Assembly: GCA_033807695.1 (NCBI GenBank)
Contig: CM066308.1
Span: 310,001 to 374,000 of the forward strand
Origin: Daedaleopsis sinensis
Lineage: Eukaryota > Basidiomycota > Agaricomycetes > Polyporales > Polyporaceae
DNA: 64,000 nucleotides
Direction: 5' to 3'
Of the stretch, positions 30,369 to 40,432 are shown piece by piece. Made by a program: the position numbers and the translations under genes. Within the stretch, counting starts at the first letter, position 1. Each line of letters opens with the position of its first letter. The notes below the pieces were generated by a model, which worked only from the letters and a program-made list of their open reading frames with translations, did no database searches and had not been told where the DNA came from.

Positions 30369-31664
30369 ATGGTTTGGCCGGTCGTCACTACAGACACACG
30401 ATCTCTACTTGCCACACACTCTCTACCGGGCCTGGCAGCCCCACACTCGCCGCACACACCGGTAACGTCTTCATCCAGTACTGCCGGTCCCAGCACTACC
30501 GCCACCTTCATCCTCGATGGTATAAATCTTCGACACGAGCAACTGCGTCTCATTTATTGCAGGGCGTGGCTCGAATGCCGCACGCTCGTCATCTGCCAGC
30601 ATCCTGGCCCAAATCCACATAAAATCGGTTGCTTGCCTCGCTTTTGCGCTGTCTACCACTTCTGGCAGGCGCGTCACCACCCGCGACCCTCATCAAGTCG
30701 ACTAGTCTCGGAGCCCTGCGGGTCGTTCGAGGTCAACGCCTGCGTCCCGCCACAGTCCTACCCCGACAGGCACCCGCGGGACGTGCGCATCTCCTGGAAC
30801 GTGCTCACCGCCATGTGCTTGACCGCAGAACGCTACGGCTGCCCGTTCGTGTGGCTCGACGCGCTCTACGTGGTGTGGCACAACTCGCTTGACCACGCAT
30901 GGTACACTCAACCTCGACTGCAGACCCTCTACGGCCACGCGAAGGCGTGCATCGTCCTGCCTGCGGGGCTCGAAGACCTGCTCGACCTCCGCCCGGGCCG
31001 ATCTCCTCGTCTGCCCTGGAAGTACTGGGCGCACGCGAAGGACACGCTGGCGGGCGTGGGCGCCGCCACACCCGTGCTTGTGTTGCACCGCTGGTCGGCC
31101 TCGAAGGGCGCGGGCTGGTGGGAGAGCGGACCGCGAACGCGCCCGAGGAGCTTTGAGCACGCTGCACTTGCAGCCGAAGGAGAGGGCGACCCCGGGCCTG
31201 GCCCCGAGGTCGTTGAACGCGATCGCCGCCACCGTCATCACCACCACCACTTCCGACTCCTCCGCTCGCGGGCGCATCACAGCCTCCCGAGCAGTGCGCG
31301 CATACCACGGTCTGACGCCGGTTCGTTGGACCGGCTGGACATCGTCTCGATGCCGCCGCTTTCAAGTGCGGCGGTGACTCCTCTCTCTACGCTCCTCCTC
31401 GGCGTCCTGGCAGGACTGAAGTTCGTCAGCGAATTCACAAGATTGTCTCCTCCGACTTTGTCCATGGAATCGGGCGAAGGAGATCTTGACGTGGACGTGG
31501 AGAGGACGTACTACCCTGACATCCTTGATGTGGCGGACAGGACGGCGATATGGGGCGTGTACTATGAGGTCGATCCTGGCCGATACCGCGGGGACATCCA
31601 GACGTTGATCTCTCTCCTCGGACCTGCGCCGTTGTGTCACGGCACCTCGGAGAGCTCATGTTGA
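30369..31664 (+). CDS. HET-like protein
   Basis: 431 codons open without an intron from ATG 30369. Residues ~55-75 read RAWLECRTLVIC. The core is at ~135-160, with the LTAMCLTAERYG helix followed by FVWLDALYVVWHNS, and then LYGHAKACIVLPAGLEDLLDL. This order (W/FVWLDALxx, then a YxxAxxCIVL strand) is that of basidiomycete relatives of the HET domain, which in ascomycetes triggers cell death when unlike mycelia fuse. The usual C of WLDALC is Y here. The C-terminal ~150 residues include a His run (RRHRHHHHHFRLL) and an acidic patch (ESGEGDLDVDVE) and are not conserved-looking. It may be a functional gene or an early pseudogene, since no defect is visible. A decayed relative lies at 6156-6699. 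Confidence 0.6.
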   Translation: MVWPVVTTDTRSLLATHSLPGLAAPHSPHTPVTSSSSTAGPSTTATFILDGINLRHEQLRLIYCRAWLECRTLVICQHPGPNPHKIGCLPRFCAVYHFWQARHHPRPSSSRLVSEPCGSFEVNACVPPQSYPDRHPRDVRISWNVLTAMCLTAERYGCPFVWLDALYVVWHNSLDHAWYTQPRLQTLYGHAKACIVLPAGLEDLLDLRPGRSPRLPWKYWAHAKDTLAGVGAATPVLVLHRWSASKGAGWWESGPRTRPRSFEHAALAAEGEGDPGPGPEVVERDRRHRHHHHHFRLLRSRAHHSLPSSARIPRSDAGSLDRLDIVSMPPLSSAAVTPLSTLLLGVLAGLKFVSEFTRLSPPTLSMESGEGDLDVDVERTYYPDILDVADRTAIWGVYYEVDPGRYRGDIQTLISLLGPAPLCHGTSESSC

Positions 31665-31783
31665 GAAGTTTGGACAGATATCGTGGAGTTTGGGTACAAA
31701 TGTAGCATCGGCAGCACGAGCCACTTGAAAGTCTCGCATGTAAGTGTGTATCGAATTACACGCTAAAGTAGTACCAACTCAGA

Positions 31784-31985
31784 TTCTGATCAGGGCTGCC
31801 TAGAACCATCGCCATCTTCTCCAGGTCCTCCACGCTGACACGCGCGTGAATCGCCTAGTACGGAGAGCTGTGGTCCAAGTTGAGCACGAATAGGTATGTT
31901 GTCGTGGCGCCATCCATGAGGGTGATGCCACGCCGGAAGCGGGGAAGAGTAGGGAACTGGCGATATACATCTTAGTACATAGGGT
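31784..31985 (-). pseudogene. Broken copy 3 of the ~155-aa protein family
   Basis: On the minus strand the sequence reads LPRFRRGITLMDGATTTYLFV, then DHSSPY, an in-frame TAG, and AIHARVSVEDLEKMAMVLG. This aligns with the second halves of the proteins at 26835 and 33186. The first half, with the PQGPNPT motif, is absent. The stop codon and truncation make it non-functional. Confidence 0.8.
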
Positions 31986-32149
31986 TGACAAGTTGTGTAA
32001 CCACCTCCCTTGACGGGGATTGACAACGACATTTCCGACTCGCGAGTCCGTGTCAAGCGCCGTGCCAATGACGCGTGACGTCACGCGTCTGTCATCAAGT
32101 TCGTTGTTTCTCGCCCAACTGCATGGACATCAGGGAGCACGGGCGATGC

Positions 32150-32541
32150 CACGTCGTGGAGCTGGCGCACGATCATGTGTGGGTCAAACCCACCGCCGCT
32201 GGGGCAGGCATGGACAACTCAAGGAGGTCGTGCGGACGCGCTACCCGTGCGGCGACTGTGACGAGCGAGGTCGAGTCCTGAGTGAAACTCTGTTGAAGGT
32301 AAGAGTTCAATGTGCGACGTGCGACGTGCAAGTTCATGCCAGCACATACTCACTCCTCGCAGCTCTACTGCATCGTCGAAACACGATCAACGGGATGCCG
32401 CACGCGCGGCAGCGCGTCCTGTTCTCCTACTCGTCTGGACTCGCCGCCTCGGCCGGGGTCGATCCGTTCTTGTCGCGAGTAACTCCGGAGAGCCCGCAGG
32501 GCTCGAGAACGGGCGAGATGGAGACAAAGAAGGGCTCATGA
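32150..32541 (+). pseudogene. Fragment resembling HMG-CoA synthase
   Basis: The frame ending at the TGA at 32539-32541 contains VHASTYSLLAALLHRRNTI followed by RVLFSYSSGLAAS. This matches the C-terminal part of cytosolic hydroxymethylglutaryl-CoA synthase (NxYTxSxYxxLxSLL...GKRxxxFSYGSGLAAS), an enzyme of the mevalonate pathway. Upstream, LSETLLKV could be the preceding segment. The catalytic Cys and most of the enzyme are missing. The text after GLAAS diverges. It is a stranded gene piece, not a working gene. Confidence 0.5.
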
Positions 32542-33185
32542 ATTCGACTTAGGCACTTGAGGGTGGACGAGATTCGGAAGCACGAGATGGAGGCTGGGGT
32601 CCCGGGGCGAGTACGTCACGGCCGCGCGGTGCTCTTTCCCTTGTGTTCGAACGAGTCGTCAAGTAAAGAGACGACGCCGCGTACGTCACAGCAGCGATAC
32701 AAGTCTGCTCCCGCGAGATTTCAGAACAGCACTAACGGGTATTGAGGGTCACTCACGAGCCGTAATTCCTGAATCCTGGATGGGCAAGATAAGATCATTT
32801 CCTCAAGCGAAACGAACGCAATATGACATCCAGCTGTGATCGCGATATCGCAATACGTGACGTCCGCGCTGTATCAAGCCTTCATTTCGTGGCTTCTCCG
32901 GAGGGATGATATCTCGATCCAAGACAATTGCATATGCTATAGTACAACGTGATACAGGAGGACGAGTCAGAGAGCAAAGCGAAAACACGACGATAGGATG
33001 TGGAGATGTGAGTCTATCACCGGGTCAGCCAATTTCGATAAGATTAGAGTGAGCCACACATACGTGAAAGAGGGGACTGCATACTGCGCGTACCATGCGG
33101 CCAAACCAGCGCATGGTCAAAGACGAACTATCGAGCAAATTAGGATCATGCGGGGCAACGGGAATGGGCGACCTGACCTTCGTGC
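32542..33185. other. Gene-free stretch
   Basis: A short Arg-rich frame at 32557-32745 could be further HMG-CoA-synthase debris. At about 32825-32870 the sequence TGTGATCGCGATATCGCAATACGTGACGTCCG matches 28290-28325 of the aminotransferase pseudogene, so a small aminotransferase fragment has been copied here. No intact gene. Confidence 0.45.
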
Positions 33186-33641
33186 TTAGACCTTGTCTTT
33201 GATGCTGTACCAATTTGGTTTCTGGTCCGTAATCCTCAACACCTCCGCCATCTTCTCCAAGTCTTCCTGGCTGACGCGCGAGTTCAACGCCTCCGGAGTG
33301 CTGTCGTCCTTGATCACGAAGAGATACGTCACCGTAGCGGCATCCATGAGGATAATGCGACGTCGCAGCCGGGGAATGCCAGGGACTTGTCTGAAGACCT
33401 CCAACGGGAGCGCGTCGAGGGTTGAGGCAAGAATCCTGAAGACGGCAGGCTCGCGTTGATCTGGTGGAAGCGACGTAATCTTCTTGCCATGCTTCTGCTC
33501 GTAGTAGTGCTCCGCCCACCACGAGAGGCAGTCGGCATAGAGGAGGTACCCGAAGGCACAAGTGGGGTTTGGTCCTTGAGGAATCCTCTTGGAAGAGCTG
33601 CGAGATGACTTCGAAGGACGAGGGACCATGGCGACAGACAT
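33186..33641 (-). CDS. Hypothetical ~155-aa protein, family copy 2
   Basis: Single exon, 151 aa, ATG at 33641. The start differs from copy 1 (MSVAMVPRPSKSSRSSSKR, basic and Ser-rich). From residue 20 it follows the same pattern: IPQGPNPTCAFGYLLYADCL, HYYEQKHGKK, VPGIPRLRRRIILMDAAT, VIKDDSTPEAL, VSQEDLEKMAEVL. Intact and unknown. It is divergently arranged with the gene at 33981 over a 339-bp promoter region. Confidence 0.75.
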   Translation of the reverse strand: MSVAMVPRPSKSSRSSSKRIPQGPNPTCAFGYLLYADCLSWWAEHYYEQKHGKKITSLPPDQREPAVFRILASTLDALPLEVFRQVPGIPRLRRRIILMDAATVTYLFVIKDDSTPEALNSRVSQEDLEKMAEVLRITDQKPNWYSIKDKV

Positions 33642-33724
33642 GAGTGTATGGTGTATGTAGTGGTTGGATGACGGTCTGGGTCTGGTTCAAGTTGTGGATT
33701 TGGGCGCTCAAGTTCAATTGCGAA

Positions 33725-33732
33725 TTATATAA
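33725..33732 (-). promoter_or_regulatory. TATA-like box for the 33186-33641 gene
   Basis: Palindromic TTATATAA 84 bp upstream of the minus-strand ATG. Confidence 0.45.
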
Positions 33733-33905
33733 TCGCGCGGGCTATTCCGAGTCGAGAAGCGCCAGCGGCAGGGTCTTTCTTCAAGTTCCCTTTGTCCCTC
33801 GTCGGACTCGACGCTTTGATGATTGTACTAATCCGCTTTGCCGCTGCTTTGCCGGCTACCTTTGTGCCCCATTTTGGATCAGCCCGAGCCTTATTGTGCT
33901 GTGCG

Positions 33906-33913
33906 TATATAAA
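33906..33913 (+). promoter_or_regulatory. TATA box for the 33981 gene
   Basis: TATATAAA 68 bp upstream of ATG 33981. Confidence 0.55.
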
Positions 33914-33980
33914 GCAGGGATGGTCGCGTTCAACTCGTCCCCTCAGTGTCCCACGCGCACCTTGAACGGGTTCTTCCATC

Positions 33981-35048
33981 ATGCCACCGAAGAAGGGGAA
34001 GAAGGCGGAGGTCCGGGAGGAGGAGGAGGAGGAGGATGAGGATGAGGGGCTTCGACGACCGGCGTTGAAGCCCTTTTCCTCCACTCGTCGCATCAAAGAC
34101 CTCATCAGTACAGCATACTCTACCCTTCACAATTCGCGCAACCTCGAAGTCGAGTACTATTCTGCCTACATTGCAACACTCGACGCTCTTGTCGACATCG
34201 ACATTGCAGTTGGCGGCACTATGACCGCACGCCAGCAGTATAATATCTGGCTCTCGAAGGACAAGTTCGATCCTAGTGACCTTGACGCAAAGGAGGTGTG
34301 TGCCGCTTACCCTGATGGCTATAGCGACTGGGAGGACTCTAACGAGGGAGTAACGTCGGGTGAGTCCAACAGGTCCATCTCCGAGTGTCAGTGCTTTCTT
34401 ACGGTTATGCATGATCGTCCAGAGTCGTCCAGTCTCCAGAAGTCCTCTTCCTCCAAGAAGTCAAAAGAGACCGTGGACACAACCGCTGTACATCGAGCGA
34501 TAGAAGGCTTTAAGGTGGCCTTTGCAGAGCTAGCCCAACAACAGGCTGCGGTGCCTGATCCGAACGGTCAGTATCCTTTCCTGCACGGCATAGTAGTGTA
34601 CTCATCTACAACACTGGTTCGTAGATACTCAGAACATCTCAGATATGGCTAGTGGGCCATCCACTCGAGGTCCTGCTAGACGTAGTATGACGCCTGTGGC
34701 TGGCACAAGCAACGAAACCAGTGCTAGCATCTCTGCACAGGGATCGCTAGTACTTCTTCGTGAGCGCCCTACCATCCCAGCTGCTGTCGAACCGCCACAG
34801 GCTGCAGGCGAGTTGTGCGCACTACGTGAGAGGAGAGAAACTCGACTAACTACCTCGTCTTTGCTAGCTTCTGAAGTTGCACAAAGCTCCGAAGACGAAG
34901 GTGAGCGTACACATAGTCACCAGCTCGTCAATTCATGTTCACTGACTTGTGCGCCGCTAACCCAGCTGTCAATGATCAGGACAACGCTGAGGAAGCCCAC
35001 CCACACAATGGTCCTGTAGATGAGGCTCACGAGCAGATAGGCGAGTAA
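33981..35048 (+). CDS. Acidic/low-complexity hypothetical protein
   Basis: Exons 33981-34359, 34423-34566, 34643-34900, 34966-35048. Phases agree and end in TAA. The N-terminus is basic then strongly acidic (MPPKKGKKAEVREEEEEEDE). A folded-looking segment follows (LISTAYSTLHNSRNLEVEYY, TARQQYNIWLSKDKFDP), then Ser/Lys-rich and Thr/Ser-rich linkers. No domain was recognised. The next open frame starts only 22 bp after the stop, in another phase and without its own ATG, so the two may be one gene with a last junction I could not resolve, or one gene broken by a small mutation. Confidence 0.55.
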
Positions 35049-35070
35049 CTATCATTTCTTCTAAGATCAG

Positions 35071-36003
35071 ATCGTGTATAACAATGAGTCGGCTCTAGAT
35101 CTTGAACCGCTGTCTACGGCGACGCACCAGACCGTTCCCGGAAGCAACGTGATCGACGCGTTTCCCGATGGCGTAGTTTGCCATATCTTGACCGTCGATG
35201 TGGAGCGACCCGACGACAAAGATATAGCGGCGCTCTTCGCTTGGCTCAAGAGGCACGGTATGAAGACGAGGCATCGATGCAACGTCCTCCTCTTCGAAGG
35301 AAAACGGGGACCAAGCCGAGGCCTAATCGGGGACACGTCTCTGGAGCAAATTCAATCGTACTTCTTAGAGGCTCGACGTGACTTGGCGATCTACCTGGCG
35401 TTCCACTTCGAGCGCGATCCATGCGCGTCGTCCGTCGTTGCAGTTGCCGCAACCGGGAGTTACTGGAGATGGGCCAAAGTCGACCGCAATGACGTGCCGT
35501 CATACGAAGTGGCTGAGGCATGGCTCGAGGATAAGCTCATCCAGTACCCACTGAGCGGTCCTATCTCCGAATATCAAGAATTACTCTCGACGAAATTTGG
35601 GGACCGCAACTTCTACCTTGGGTCACCAGAGTCCGACGCGGAGTGGAACAGGCTCCGAGAGGAGGCTCTGATCCCGATCCTGGAGGCGCACACCAGGGAC
35701 TACCCGTACTTCAGGCCCCCTCGCGCATCTGCAGCACCCGGACCGTCAGCCGATCCTGAGCCTGCAGTCCAACCGGCTCTGCGTCGGAATCCCAAACGGA
35801 AAGCAGACGGGCCGCCTGCACATCCCGAACCTGCAGCTCGACCGGCTCCGCGTCGGAACCCCTCACGGACGGGGAAGGCAGTTGCTGTTGAGCGTTCGGT
35901 TGCTCCGAGTATGGACCGCAAGCAGAAGGGAAAGGCAGTCGCTGCCGAGCCTTCTGCTGGTCCGAGTACGGACGGCCCCAGCAGGAAGAAGAGGAAGTAT
36001 TAG
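35071..36003 (+). CDS. Hypothetical protein, probably continuation of the preceding gene
   Basis: The frame is open from about 35071 (just after a CAG that could be a splice acceptor) to TAG at 36001-36003. There is no ATG near its start; the first in-frame one lies 60 codons in (MKTRHRCNVLLFEG). The first 210 residues look folded (AFPDGVVCHILTVDVERPDD, SYFLEARRDLAIYLAFHFE, EVAEAWLEDKLIQYPL). The last 90 are basic/Pro repeats with three RRNPxRxG-type motifs and a KKRKY end, suggesting a nuclear protein. The best-supported link to the upstream gene (donor at 35045) gives the wrong phase. Function unknown. Confidence 0.5.
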   Translation: MVYNNESALDLEPLSTATHQTVPGSNVIDAFPDGVVCHILTVDVERPDDKDIAALFAWLKRHGMKTRHRCNVLLFEGKRGPSRGLIGDTSLEQIQSYFLEARRDLAIYLAFHFERDPCASSVVAVAATGSYWRWAKVDRNDVPSYEVAEAWLEDKLIQYPLSGPISEYQELLSTKFGDRNFYLGSPESDAEWNRLREEALIPILEAHTRDYPYFRPPRASAAPGPSADPEPAVQPALRRNPKRKADGPPAHPEPAARPAPRRNPSRTGKAVAVERSVAPSMDRKQKGKAVAAEPSAGPSTDGPSRKKRKY

Positions 36004-37168
36004 TGGGTGTAGTGTATGTACGTGCCTGTATCGGAGACCGAGCTCGGGAGTTGGCAGATGTACGGTGTACGAGACAACGTGTGTTGTGGTGATTGAGTGA
36101 ATTCTATCTTCTTGTATGTTGGATAGTGATCAACATTTCACGATGATGCGAGGACCGGGAGTGAAGGTATAGTCGAGAGACACGTCACTGGCTCGAGATG
36201 TATACCAGCGAGATTTCGGTGTAGCTGTGCATTTGATACGATTCGCATACACACTCAATTGCGACTCGCGCAGGTGAAGCTTACTACTACGACGCGGCGA
36301 TTGCACGACGACGATAATTCTCATCTGGACCAACACATCGCGAGGAACATCGATATTTTACAAAATTATCATGAGGGCACGTTTGAATCCAGTACCTACA
36401 TACAGTGCCTAGCATTGTGACCTCTAGGATGACGAAGCTGACTCGGGGCTGCCGTCACAGACATACTCCCCAGTTCGATCAGAGCCATCTGACGCAATGT
36501 GGTGCGCACGCGTAGTATCCGCAGGACGCAGCGCGCGACGTGATCCCCGTTCTTCGAGACCACGAATGCGGTACTCTCTCGCGCCGATTGTGTGTTCTGA
36601 CGAGCTACTCACGGACAACTGGTATTTGTTCCTGCTGCGGAAGGTGAGTCAAACCTGTCTCCAATTTGCATCACGAGACTCCATCGTACTCAGACTGCTC
36701 AATGGAATGCTGATACTAGTGCACCAGGCGGTAATGCACTAACAAAAGCTCACGGTCAATGGATAACTACCTGGTGACTACCTGCCCAGCTTCAATAGAG
36801 ACCGCGAGGACACGAGCCCAGTCTATTCCCGCGGCGTGTACCTTCTCTTCTCGTCGACGCGAGATGGTGCTACCACGACAAAGTTCACACTGGGCTAGAA
36901 CTCCGAATAGAATCCTCGTCACGGTGAACTAGCCGTTGTCCGGTTACGCGACGACAGGGATTGTAGTAGATAGCGGATCTGACTTGGAAGTGAATTACTG
37001 AGGAAAGATGTGGCATCAACGCTGACCTCGGTGGAAGACAGCTGTTCAGCGCGCATACTTGATACACTTGCTCGTTCTTAATGTATGGTTCTGCTACTTT
37101 CATGAGCGCGAACCAGTTCGCGCTGGTTCGCTCCTGCTATTCCTGGACACGAAGTTGCGATTCCATTT
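36004..37168. other. 1.16-kb stretch without a supported gene
   Basis: Open frames are short and unconvincing on both strands. A local repeat, GCGCGAACCAGTTCGCGCTGG, forms a near-palindrome at about 37107-37127, close to the left end of the Tc1/mariner element. Confidence 0.4.
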
Positions 37169-37262
37169 CAGCTATCTCAAAAATCAGCGTCGTTTCGCGC
37201 GACTGCGGGGGGTGTGCTCGGATCACGGAAAACCCCGGCCGAGGCCTGGCGCCCAGAGCTAG
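37169..37262 (+). repeat. Left terminal inverted repeat
   Basis: Starts CAGCTATCTCAAAAATCAGC and ends CCCAGAGCTAG. Exact reverse complement of 40339-40432. Confidence 0.93.
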
Positions 37263-37373
37263 CGCGCAACACGAGTCGCCTCGACGAGGCTGCTCTCGCC
37301 TCGCAGCGTTATACTACTACTTACATATACTTTCTACTCAATTACTCGTACTGCTCATCTTACTCGACTGTGC

Positions 37374-38900
37374 ATGAACCACTGGAATCCTTTTGGACAG
37401 CCATTCCAGTTCCAGCACCCTCCGCCTCGTGAGCCAGGCCACTGGGCACAGTTCCTCGTGGGGAGCCGTCCAGATCCTCCTCCGCCACTCCCCCAGGAAG
37501 TCGCTGCCGCTGCTGCACTTCTTGGCTTGACGAGTAATGGTCCAGCCCCGGCTCAAGCCCCAGAGGCACAAGTTTCCCGTGCTTCTCAGGCTCGGAACAA
37601 TCATGAGGCAGGGAATAACACCGGACGCCCTGGTATGTCATTTTGTCTGTTCGGATTTCCGAGTGCTTTTCACTCATTACGGCACAGATGCCTCTCGCAT
37701 TGAGTGTGACATCCCTCTCAACACGATGGACATCTCCAAAGAGGTCGTCCTGACTACCGAGACCATCCCGAAATCTCTCGAGCCGGGAGACTTCCTCGAG
37801 AGGATTTGCCTGCGCCTTGGTGTCCGAAGGGAAGAAGCAAATCTGGGTTTCAAGTGGGCAAATGAAGGAGCGTCTGTGGTTCCTCATGCACTGATGACAG
37901 ATGACGATGTTCACCGGCTATTCGCTGAGGACACCGCTCGGAAGTCGAAGTGGCGCACTGGCAACCGCCCTATCAAAATTCGCATCGAAAATCTGGTATG
38001 TCCCTTTATCCACCGTTGATGTTGTGTCCAAGTGTAGCTATGGGCTCAATACTTGCACAGAATAAGGTGTCACGCACTGCGGCAGCACGCAAGGAAGCTG
38101 AGAAGAAGCGGAAGCACGACGAGGCGGTCTTGGCGGCCCGGAGCCAGGAGCAGAGCTGCGCGACGGAGTTTGAGATCTGCCGCACCAAACTGCGCTGCCC
38201 GCACGAGAAGGGCAAAGAAGTCTACTGCTACACGAACCCAAACGACCCTCTCAAGCGGTGCCAGCGACTTGAGTTATGGGAACTACAAGCGTGGGCGCGG
38301 TACATGGTGAGTCAACATTGTGCGTGTACATGGTGGCTAGACCGTGAATTTACTATTTCTTGACAGAAAGACAATCAGGCAGATCGGGATTGCATTCTCC
38401 CTCCCGACTCTAGTCTGTTTGACCGCCTGCGCAAAGTACCTACCGAGCCGAGTGGACGACGCAAGGGGACCACAACACCTTCTGTGGTGATCCACAACCA
38501 TATGGGGGCTGGTCCCCTCACAGACGTGCATGCAAATCCGCCGTCTGTTCCCTCAAGTTCTAGAACGAGCTCTTCCGATCAGAGCACTCGCAAGAAGCGT
38601 GGTGAGCCCCTACCAATCCACGAGGCCCTCCGCGCGCTCGATGAGGCCTATCCCGACTCAAAGTACTCCTCGTATGAGAGTGCTTTGAAGAAGGAAGGCT
38701 TCTACTATGCGCAGAATGTCCTTCATTTCGCCAATGACATGAGTGTCTTCACCGATAAGGTTGGAATGCCCCTCGGCGCTGTTCCCACATTTTTAGATCT
38801 GATTGAGGAGGAGGTCGACGCTCATGTCACAAAGCGCCGCCGCCTCAATGATGGGTCCTCGCAGATTACTGATATTGAGAATCTTGAGCCGTCGTCTTGA
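37374..38900 (+). CDS. Cargo protein of the Tc1/mariner element, ubiquitin-like and SAM-like segments
   Basis: Exons 37374-37632, 37688-37995, 38061-38306, 38367-38900. Phases agree and give 448 aa. A Pro/Gln-rich N-terminus is followed (about residues 85-190) by a segment IECDIPLNTMDISKEVVLTT...LERICLRLGV...IKIRIENL that has the strand-helix spacing of a ubiquitin/PB1-like fold. Next is a Lys/Glu/Ala-rich helix with a Cys-rich piece (CRTKLRCPHEKGKEVYC), a Ser-rich linker and a C-terminal ~75-residue helical part (YPDSKYSSYESALKKEGFYY, VGMPLGAVPTFLDLIEEEVD) like a SAM domain. These fold guesses are from pattern only. It ends with KRRRLND, an NLS-like patch. A role in transposase assembly or targeting is inference. 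Confidence 0.7.
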
Positions 38901-39039
38901 TATCCTGTTCATCACCCTTGTTCCTGATGCTCTGCAGCATACATTAGTTTTACATGCTTGATGCTTACTTTATATCGCTTTGTAGCATAGTAGTTTCGTT
39001 ACATTCTCTCCTACGTTTGACGCGTAAAATAGTCATTCA

Positions 39040-40254
39040 TTAGTGAGCAGCTACATAGCCACAGTCGTAATACCACCCTCTTATATTTTCTGGTGTCATC
39101 GACGTGTGGACTGCCTCCCAAAGCATTCCAATTGGATCTCCCCCCGGTCCATCAATCAGTGAGCCAAGCACTGTGTCGTGATGCGCTCTGATCCAAGCCT
39201 TCATGCAAGAGAATCCCTCCTCGATCGGATTTAGGTCGGGTGAGTATTGAGGTAAGTAAACCAATCGACATCCACTAGCGACAATCAGTAAGTGCTTGCA
39301 CTCGCACATTGCACTAGTAGAGTACAATAGTACATACCGGGCTTCAACCATTTCCTGAAGACCCTCAAAGTGATGTATAATAGCATTGTCCATCACTAAT
39401 ACTGAGTTGGGCATAGGATATGGCTGCATCACCGTGAGAAGAGCCTCTACATACTTGCGGAACTCTTCCGCTGTCCAAGAGACAGTTAAAATATCCAGAT
39501 ACACCACTCCTTCCAAGGAGATGGCGGGGAGAATTGAGTATCTATTAGAATTGGTCAGAGCCTGTACTAATGTCACGGTATACCAGTATTAGCAAGCATA
39601 CCGTTGGCCACGTATAAAGTAGTCATGACGACGTGCTCGATCCCCACGAGGTGCCCATCCATGAGTGCGTCGAGCGGTGTGCCGATTACACGCAGACTCG
39701 TCTAAGAAGACAAGCATCTCGGGACGGTACTGGCTGATCTCTGCAAGATACTGAGCACGACGCTGCTCAGAGCGTTCTCTTGCAATCCGTGTAATCTTAG
39801 TAGTACACCAGTCATGTTAGTTACTCTCCGAGAATGCGCGAAAATGTACTAGAGGTATACCTTCTTATGTGTAAGTCCGCGGCGACGCAGTGCATTGACA
39901 ATAGTGTTCTCACAAACATCTACTCCACGCCCAACAAGTAGAGCATTTCGCAGCTCGGAGACATATAGATCTGGCTCACGCTCGAGGCGGGCCTCGAGGT
40001 ACTGTGATCACGATCAGATGAGCCAAACCCACTATTGGATATTGTCCTACCTCGATGTCTACTGCCGAGAGTGATCGCGGGCGATCTACAAGTGGGGATT
40101 GCTGTTGTACAACACGATGTGTATGCCAAAGCTTGAGGATACGTTGAACCGAACGCTGAGTGATCCCGAACATAGCTGATAATTCCCTGGTGCTAAATCT
40201 CGCAGACAACCGTACAATATCCTCCTTACGCACAGCGGGGAGCCGTGGCGCCAT
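39040..40254 (-). CDS. Tc1/mariner transposase, DD34E
   Basis: Exons on the minus strand: 40254-40051, 40001-39861, 39795-39602, 39541-39338, 39274-39040. Introns are 49-65 bp and phases agree, giving 325 aa with no defect. The N-terminal helix-turn-helix reads RFSTRELSAMFGITQRSVQRI, and a second DNA-binding helix set follows (NTIVNALRRRGLTHKK). Catalytic residues are D in MLVFLDESACNR, D in SVLVMDNAIIHH and E in PQYSPDLNPIEEGF, with 34 residues between the second D and the E. It would cut the element at the inverted ends and insert it at TA. Four introns in so short a transposase is notable. Confidence 0.93.
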
Positions 40255-40338
40255 CTTCTTGAAGCACGACGAGAGGTCACAAGCGGGTTAAAGAGCAAGG
40301 GAACGTTCACGGTTCAACTCGCGCGACTCGGAGAGGCA

Positions 40339-40432
40339 CTAGCTCTGGGCGCCAGGCCTCGGCCGGGGTTTTCCGTGATCCGAGCACACCCCCCGCAGTC
40401 GCGCGAAACGACGCTGATTTTTGAGATAGCTG
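40339..40432 (-). repeat. Right terminal inverted repeat
   Basis: Exact reverse complement of 37169-37262. Confidence 0.93.

Larger units (their letters stand above)
37169..40432. mobile_element. Two-gene Tc1/mariner (DD34E) transposon
   Basis: Perfect inverted ends of about 93 bp (37169-37262 and 40339-40432) begin CAGCTATCTCAAAAATCAGC. I found no mismatch. Two genes inside converge: a cargo gene (plus, 37374-38900) and an intact five-exon transposase (minus, 40254-39040). The expected TA duplication is ambiguous because the TIR edge itself reads CAGCTATC on one side and GATAGCTG on the other; the TA at 37173-37174 and 40427-40428 would fit. Total length is about 3.26 kb. A second protein gene is unusual for this superfamily. 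Perfect ends and intact genes indicate a young, perhaps active, element. Confidence 0.9.

Noticed and set aside
30369..31664. Calling the gene a proven incompatibility (het) locus
   Set aside because: Only the short (F/W)VWLDAL core and a following strand match. The key Cys is Tyr, and basidiomycete HET-like genes have no shown role in fusion incompatibility.
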